Shown in pieces: positions 61,211 to 64,000 of a DNA stretch of 64,000 bases. The DNA is from UBA1431 sp049324235. Lineage in GTDB: Bacteria; Bacillota; Clostridia; Christensenellales; UBA1431. Positions within the stretch are counted from its first letter, which is position 1, and the number at the start of each line of letters is the position of its first letter. The stretch covers positions 4,682-68,681 of the forward strand of contig JBMOLJ010000062.1 in NCBI GenBank assembly GCA_049324235.1. The letters are read 5' to 3'. A program made the translations under genes and the position numbers. Under the pieces are notes generated by a model that was not told the origin of the DNA, did no database searches, and saw only the letters and a list, made by a program, of their open reading frames with translations.

Positions 61211-61238
61211 CCGGGGCGCCGCGTATGCCGCGCCCCGG
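61211..61238. other. GC-rich hairpin between gldA-like and aldolase genes
   Basis: CCGGGGCGC and GCGCCCCGG form a 9-base stem in the 191-base gap (61063-61253). Likely tunes expression within the operon. The rest of the gap shows nothing further. Confidence 0.45.
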
Positions 61239-61253
61239 CAACCGGCACAGCCT

Positions 61254-62348
61254 TTACTTGCCCTTGGCCGCTTTCTTCGCGCGTCCGACTTTGTCTGTCT
61301 TCTTAATCGCTTCAAGCACGATCTCCGTGGAGAGCTCAACCGGCTCATGGGACATGAAGTTGTACTTGTAGGCGCTTTCCGCAACCTCTCTCAGTTCCGC
61401 ATCGGTCACGTTGGGGATATGCAGTTCTTCAAAGGTGACGGGAAGGCCGACATCGATGCAGAAATCATACACTTCGTCCTTGATGCCCAGGTCGTCGTAA
61501 AGTTCCAGGCCGACCAGCGTGCCAAAGGCTACTTTCTCGCCGTGGAACAGGTGGTGCGTCGCCGGAAGCACTGTCAGGCCGTTGTGGACAGAGTGCGCGG
61601 ACCCCAGCCCGCCGCTCTCGAAGCCGATGCCCGAAAGCAGCGTGTTCGCCTCGATAACGGCTTCCACCGCCTCGGATTTGATGCCTTTCTTCGCATCCTC
61701 CACAGCCTGACGGCCATACTTGAGCAGCATATCCAGGCAGAGCCTGGAAAGCGCCATAGCGGTCTTGGTCCGCAGGGCGAAGGCTTCGCTCAGGGAACCG
61801 GTACGCTCGCACGAGTTTGCCTCGAAGAATGTGGCGAGCGCATCGCCCATGCCCGAAATGAGGAAACGCACCGGCGCCTTGCAGATGATGTCGGTATCGA
61901 TGAGCACGACGTCGGGGTTGTGCTTCTGGTACAGGACTTCCACATACACGCCTTCATCCGTATACACCACGGCGCAGCCCGAGCACGGCGCGTCCGTAGC
62001 GGCGATGGTTGCGGCGATCACTACGGGAATGTTCAGTTCATCCGCAACGACCTTGCATGCATCGATGGGCTTGCCTCCCCCGATGGCAGCCACAGCCGTA
62101 GCGCCAAAGTCTTTTGCCAGGCCCTTTAAACGGTCGATTTCATTTCTGCTGCACTCGCCGCCAAACTGTATGACCTGCCCTTTGCTCCCCATCAGTTGCT
62201 TGGCGGTGGCCACCATGGATTTGGTTGCCACGATAAAAGGTTTGTCCCCGAACTTTTCCATGACTTCGGGAAGGAAGTTGATCGCACCATCTCCCTGAAT
62301 ATACTTGCATGGGAAAATCATGACTTTCATGTCCTTGAGTTCACTCAT
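61254..62348 (-). CDS. Glycerol dehydrogenase-like polyol dehydrogenase
   Basis: The 364-residue iron/zinc-type dehydrogenase (DHQS-like fold) has AIGGGKPIDACKVVADELNIPVVIAATIAATDAPCSG near 95-130, and metal ligands in ISGMGDALATFFEA, GLGSAHSVHNGL and HHLFHGEKVAFG. This is the GldA family layout, and by length 365 is typical. Start ATG at 62348 after AAGGAG. The operon is too unusual to assume glycerol; other small polyols fit. Confidence 0.88.
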   Translation of the reverse strand: MSELKDMKVMIFPCKYIQGDGAINFLPEVMEKFGDKPFIVATKSMVATAKQLMGSKGQVIQFGGECSRNEIDRLKGLAKDFGATAVAAIGGGKPIDACKVVADELNIPVVIAATIAATDAPCSGCAVVYTDEGVYVEVLYQKHNPDVVLIDTDIICKAPVRFLISGMGDALATFFEANSCERTGSLSEAFALRTKTAMALSRLCLDMLLKYGRQAVEDAKKGIKSEAVEAVIEANTLLSGIGFESGGLGSAHSVHNGLTVLPATHHLFHGEKVAFGTLVGLELYDDLGIKDEVYDFCIDVGLPVTFEELHIPNVTDAELREVAESAYKYNFMSHEPVELSTEIVLEAIKKTDKVGRAKKAAKGK

Positions 62349-62583
62349 CACAATCTACTCCTTTTTATAATTTTTCCTGGTGGCAATGCCCCAAGCTTTT
62401 TTTCTTTTGTAACCGTGCGAACTCCACTCCCACTATGCGTACCGGATTATTACAGAGTATGTATTATCATATATTTATATGTATGAATATGTAACGATTG
62501 CTTCATTCATTCGTTTCTTATCGGATAATGCAAGTGTAGCATAGCGTCCTGTCCAAAAACGGTCAGCGCGCCGCCCCTCTCAC

Positions 62584-62624
62584 CAAAAAAGCCGCGCCTG
62601 AAAGGCCCGACTCAGGTAAGCGGC
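62584..62624 (-). terminator. Terminator or attenuator upstream of the gldA-like gene
   Basis: On the minus strand GCCGC-CCTGA...TCAGG-GCGGC runs into TTTTTTGG, an intrinsic terminator about 235 bases ahead of the gldA-like ATG. No gene ends here, so it is either a leader attenuator or a relic of a deleted gene. 62349-62583 shows no gene; AT-rich palindromes near 62457-62495. Confidence 0.6.
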
Positions 62625-62753
62625 AAACCCATTTATTACAGCACAAAAAAGGGTTCTAAATGTTGGAGTGAAGGAAAAAAGCAGAGCATTTTATCTGTAC
62701 ATCTTGTAAAGTGTAATTGACCAAAATAAACACGCAGGATGGTGAACAGAAAA

Positions 62754-62949
62754 ATGCTCCAAACTGATTTTACTAAAGAACTGCTGGATTTAAAGGTGCT
62801 CAGCCCTCATGCACAACATAACACAGGACATGAAGCACAAGCAATCCCTTATGTGCTGCGCACTAAGGTTCGGCGTTGCGCGCGCCGCGCGCAAGTATAA
62901 CCGCTGCCGTTCCTACATCTACCGCTGGCTGAAACGCTATGACGATTGA
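62754..62949 (+). pseudogene. Composite transposase remnant
   Basis: From an ATG at 62754, 13 codons read MLQTDFTKELLDLK, an ISL3-type transposase N-terminus. The frame then changes to an ATG at 62809 giving MHNITQDMKHKQSL...ARKYNRCRSYIYRWLKRYDD, the helix-turn-helix start of an IS481/IS3-like integrase, with a TGA after Asp-Asp at 62949. Both are severely truncated and no inverted repeats were found, so this is dead IS debris. The joint suggests two insertions or a nested one. Confidence 0.6.
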
Positions 62950-62960
62950 CTTTGAACCCC

Positions 62961-63008
62961 AAAAAATTCCCCGGCAATGCTTCAAAAAAACGAGGCACTG
63001 CCGGGGAA
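62961..63008 (-). terminator. Terminator of the zinc alcohol dehydrogenase gene
   Basis: Minus strand: TTCCCCGGCA and TGCCGGGGAA with a loop of about 22 bases, followed by TTTTTTGGGG. Confidence 0.85.
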
Positions 63009-63024
63009 TACAGATTATCTGCAA

Positions 63025-64000
63025 CTAATTCGGCGTTACAATAATCTTGATGTTTTTATCCTTGTTATTGACCAACTCTTCAAAGCCCTTTTCAATAAGA
63101 TCGTCGAGCTTGATCTTTCCTGTGATCAACGGCTCTGCCTTCATGCGGCCATCCGAAAGGAAGTTAATGGCAGCTTCAAATTCGCCGTTGTAGGCCAGCG
63201 ACCCGATGATTTTCTTCTCGGTGAACGTCATGTTCTGGAAGTAGATTTCGCTCGGCTGTTCAAAGATTCCCACCATCATGATGGTACCGGCTTTCCTGAC
63301 GATATCCACAGCCTGCACGGCGGTTTTATGGTTGCCGATACACTCAAAGGCAACATCTGCGCCCAGACCGCCGGTAAGCTCCTTCACCTTTGCGACAGGA
63401 TCTTCTTTGGTCGGGTCAATAACCAGCGTCGCGCCGTTTTCCGCAGCCATCTTCTTGCGCGCTTCGGCAATCTCGATCACATATACCTTCCCTGCGCCTC
63501 CGGCCAGGGCTGCCTGCAGGGTAACCAGGCCGATCGTGCCGGCGCCGAAGATTACCACTGTGTCGCCGGGTTCCAGCTGAGACAACTTCACAGCGTGAAC
63601 GCCCACAGCCATGGGCTCGATGAGCGCCGCAGCTTCCATGGAGACATTGTCGGGAACCTTATAAAGAATATTTGCCGGAACGTTTACGTATTCTGCAAAT
63701 GCCCCGTCCGCCATCAGGCCGGTGAAGGCAAGAACGTCACAGATGTTGTATCTGTTGCGCTTGCACAGATAGCATTCGCCGCAATGCTGGCAGGCATCCG
63801 GGGCCACCCTATCCCCGGCCTTCCAGCCCGTGACGCCTTCGCCGACTTCCGTGATTACGCCGGAAAACTCATGCCCTAAAATGATAGGAGCCTTTGCGCC
63901 TGTGAGAGGATGTGGCGCGTCAACAGGAATAAATATCGGGCCTGCAACATACTCGTGCAGGTCTGAGCCACAGATTCCGCACCACTCAACCTTGATTTTG
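63025..64000 (-). CDS. Zinc-dependent alcohol dehydrogenase, butanediol/sorbitol dehydrogenase type (5' end outside window)
   Basis: An MDR-superfamily dehydrogenase, open at the window edge (about 325 codons visible; N-terminus missing). Catalytic zinc residues in CGICGSD and GHEFSG, structural zinc cysteines in CQHCGECYLCKRNRYNIC, and the NAD fold VIFGAGTIGLVTLQAALAGGAGKV. The sequence around EWCGICGSDLHEY with PIFIPVDAPHPLTGA resembles (R,R)-butanediol dehydrogenases. It ends 676 bases upstream of the gldA-like gene with its own terminator, so it is a separate unit with related small-polyol chemistry. Confidence 0.85.
   Translation of the reverse strand, partial: KIKVEWCGICGSDLHEYVAGPIFIPVDAPHPLTGAKAPIILGHEFSGVITEVGEGVTGWKAGDRVAPDACQHCGECYLCKRNRYNICDVLAFTGLMADGAFAEYVNVPANILYKVPDNVSMEAAALIEPMAVGVHAVKLSQLEPGDTVVIFGAGTIGLVTLQAALAGGAGKVYVIEIAEARKKMAAENGATLVIDPTKEDPVAKVKELTGGLGADVAFECIGNHKTAVQAVDIVRKAGTIMMVGIFEQPSEIYFQNMTFTEKKIIGSLAYNGEFEAAINFLSDGRMKAEPLITGKIKLDDLIEKGFEELVNNKDKNIKIIVTPN

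Noticed and set aside
1..64000. CRISPR array, rRNA operon, phage or conjugation genes
   Set aside because: Scanned for regularly spaced direct repeats, rRNA-like blocks and integrase/capsid/relaxase ORFs; none were seen apart from the transposase debris at 62.8 kb.

Overview
The window reads as a chromosomal segment of a mid-GC, endospore-forming Firmicute of the class Clostridia. Pointers are a three-gene gerA-type germination operon, short-form ThiC, FMN and TPP riboswitches, a CtsR-type heat-shock operator, YerB, DUF421/DUF4363 and WYL-regulator genes, many TTG/GTG starts with strong AAGGAGG ribosome binding sites, and consensus sigma-A promoters. No species can be named from sequence alone.

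0-9.2 kb is a cofactor block: the end of pdxS plus pdxT (PLP), a riboflavin operon on the minus strand (ribD-ribE-ribBA-ribH followed one base later by a HAD phosphatase) under an FMN riboswitch, and, fired divergently from the same 0.4 kb region, a thiamine operon (thiC-thiM-thiE-thiD) under a TPP riboswitch. 9-17 kb holds cell-envelope or spore-type accessory genes: a ferritin-like protein, two Amidase_6-like proteins, a lipoprotein, a patatin lipase, a YkvI-like permease and an alpha-barrel protein. 17-17.6 kb is a run of very small overlapping ORFs that resemble pieces of germinant-receptor loci. 17.6-19.6 kb is a compact CheY / CheC / PAS-GGDEF signalling operon. 19.7-23.6 kb has DUF421-DUF4363, GyrI-like, two DUF3795 proteins and a WYL regulator. 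23.7-27.5 kb is the gerA-gerC-gerB operon.

27.7-31.8 kb (plus strand) carries a large zinc-ribbon/C39-like membrane protein, an Lgt-like protein with an altered signature, small membrane proteins and a SRAP (HMCES/YedK) protein. 31.9-35.5 kb is clpB and a CbpA-type DnaJ behind a sigma-A promoter overlapped by a CtsR-type operator. 37-55 kb is a Wzx/Wzy-type surface polysaccharide cluster. It encodes a complete set for UDP-ManNAc3NAcA (WbpA, B, E, D and I types), a flippase, a polymerase, three glycosyltransferase-like proteins, a priming sugar transferase and a pyruvyltransferase/FrhB-like pair. This cluster is split by an oppositely oriented arsR-arsD-arsA operon (46.7-49.3 kb) that has no arsenite pump gene and is flanked by structured non-coding DNA.

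55-56.9 kb has tRNA-Gln(CUG), a 6S RNA candidate with a consensus promoter, moaB and a GGCT-like gene. 57-64 kb is a minus-strand catabolic operon (FGGY kinase, iron alcohol dehydrogenase, deoxyribose-phosphate aldolase-like, glycerol dehydrogenase-like) followed by a short transposase remnant and a truncated-by-window zinc alcohol dehydrogenase. No CRISPR array, rRNA or intact insertion sequence was seen.
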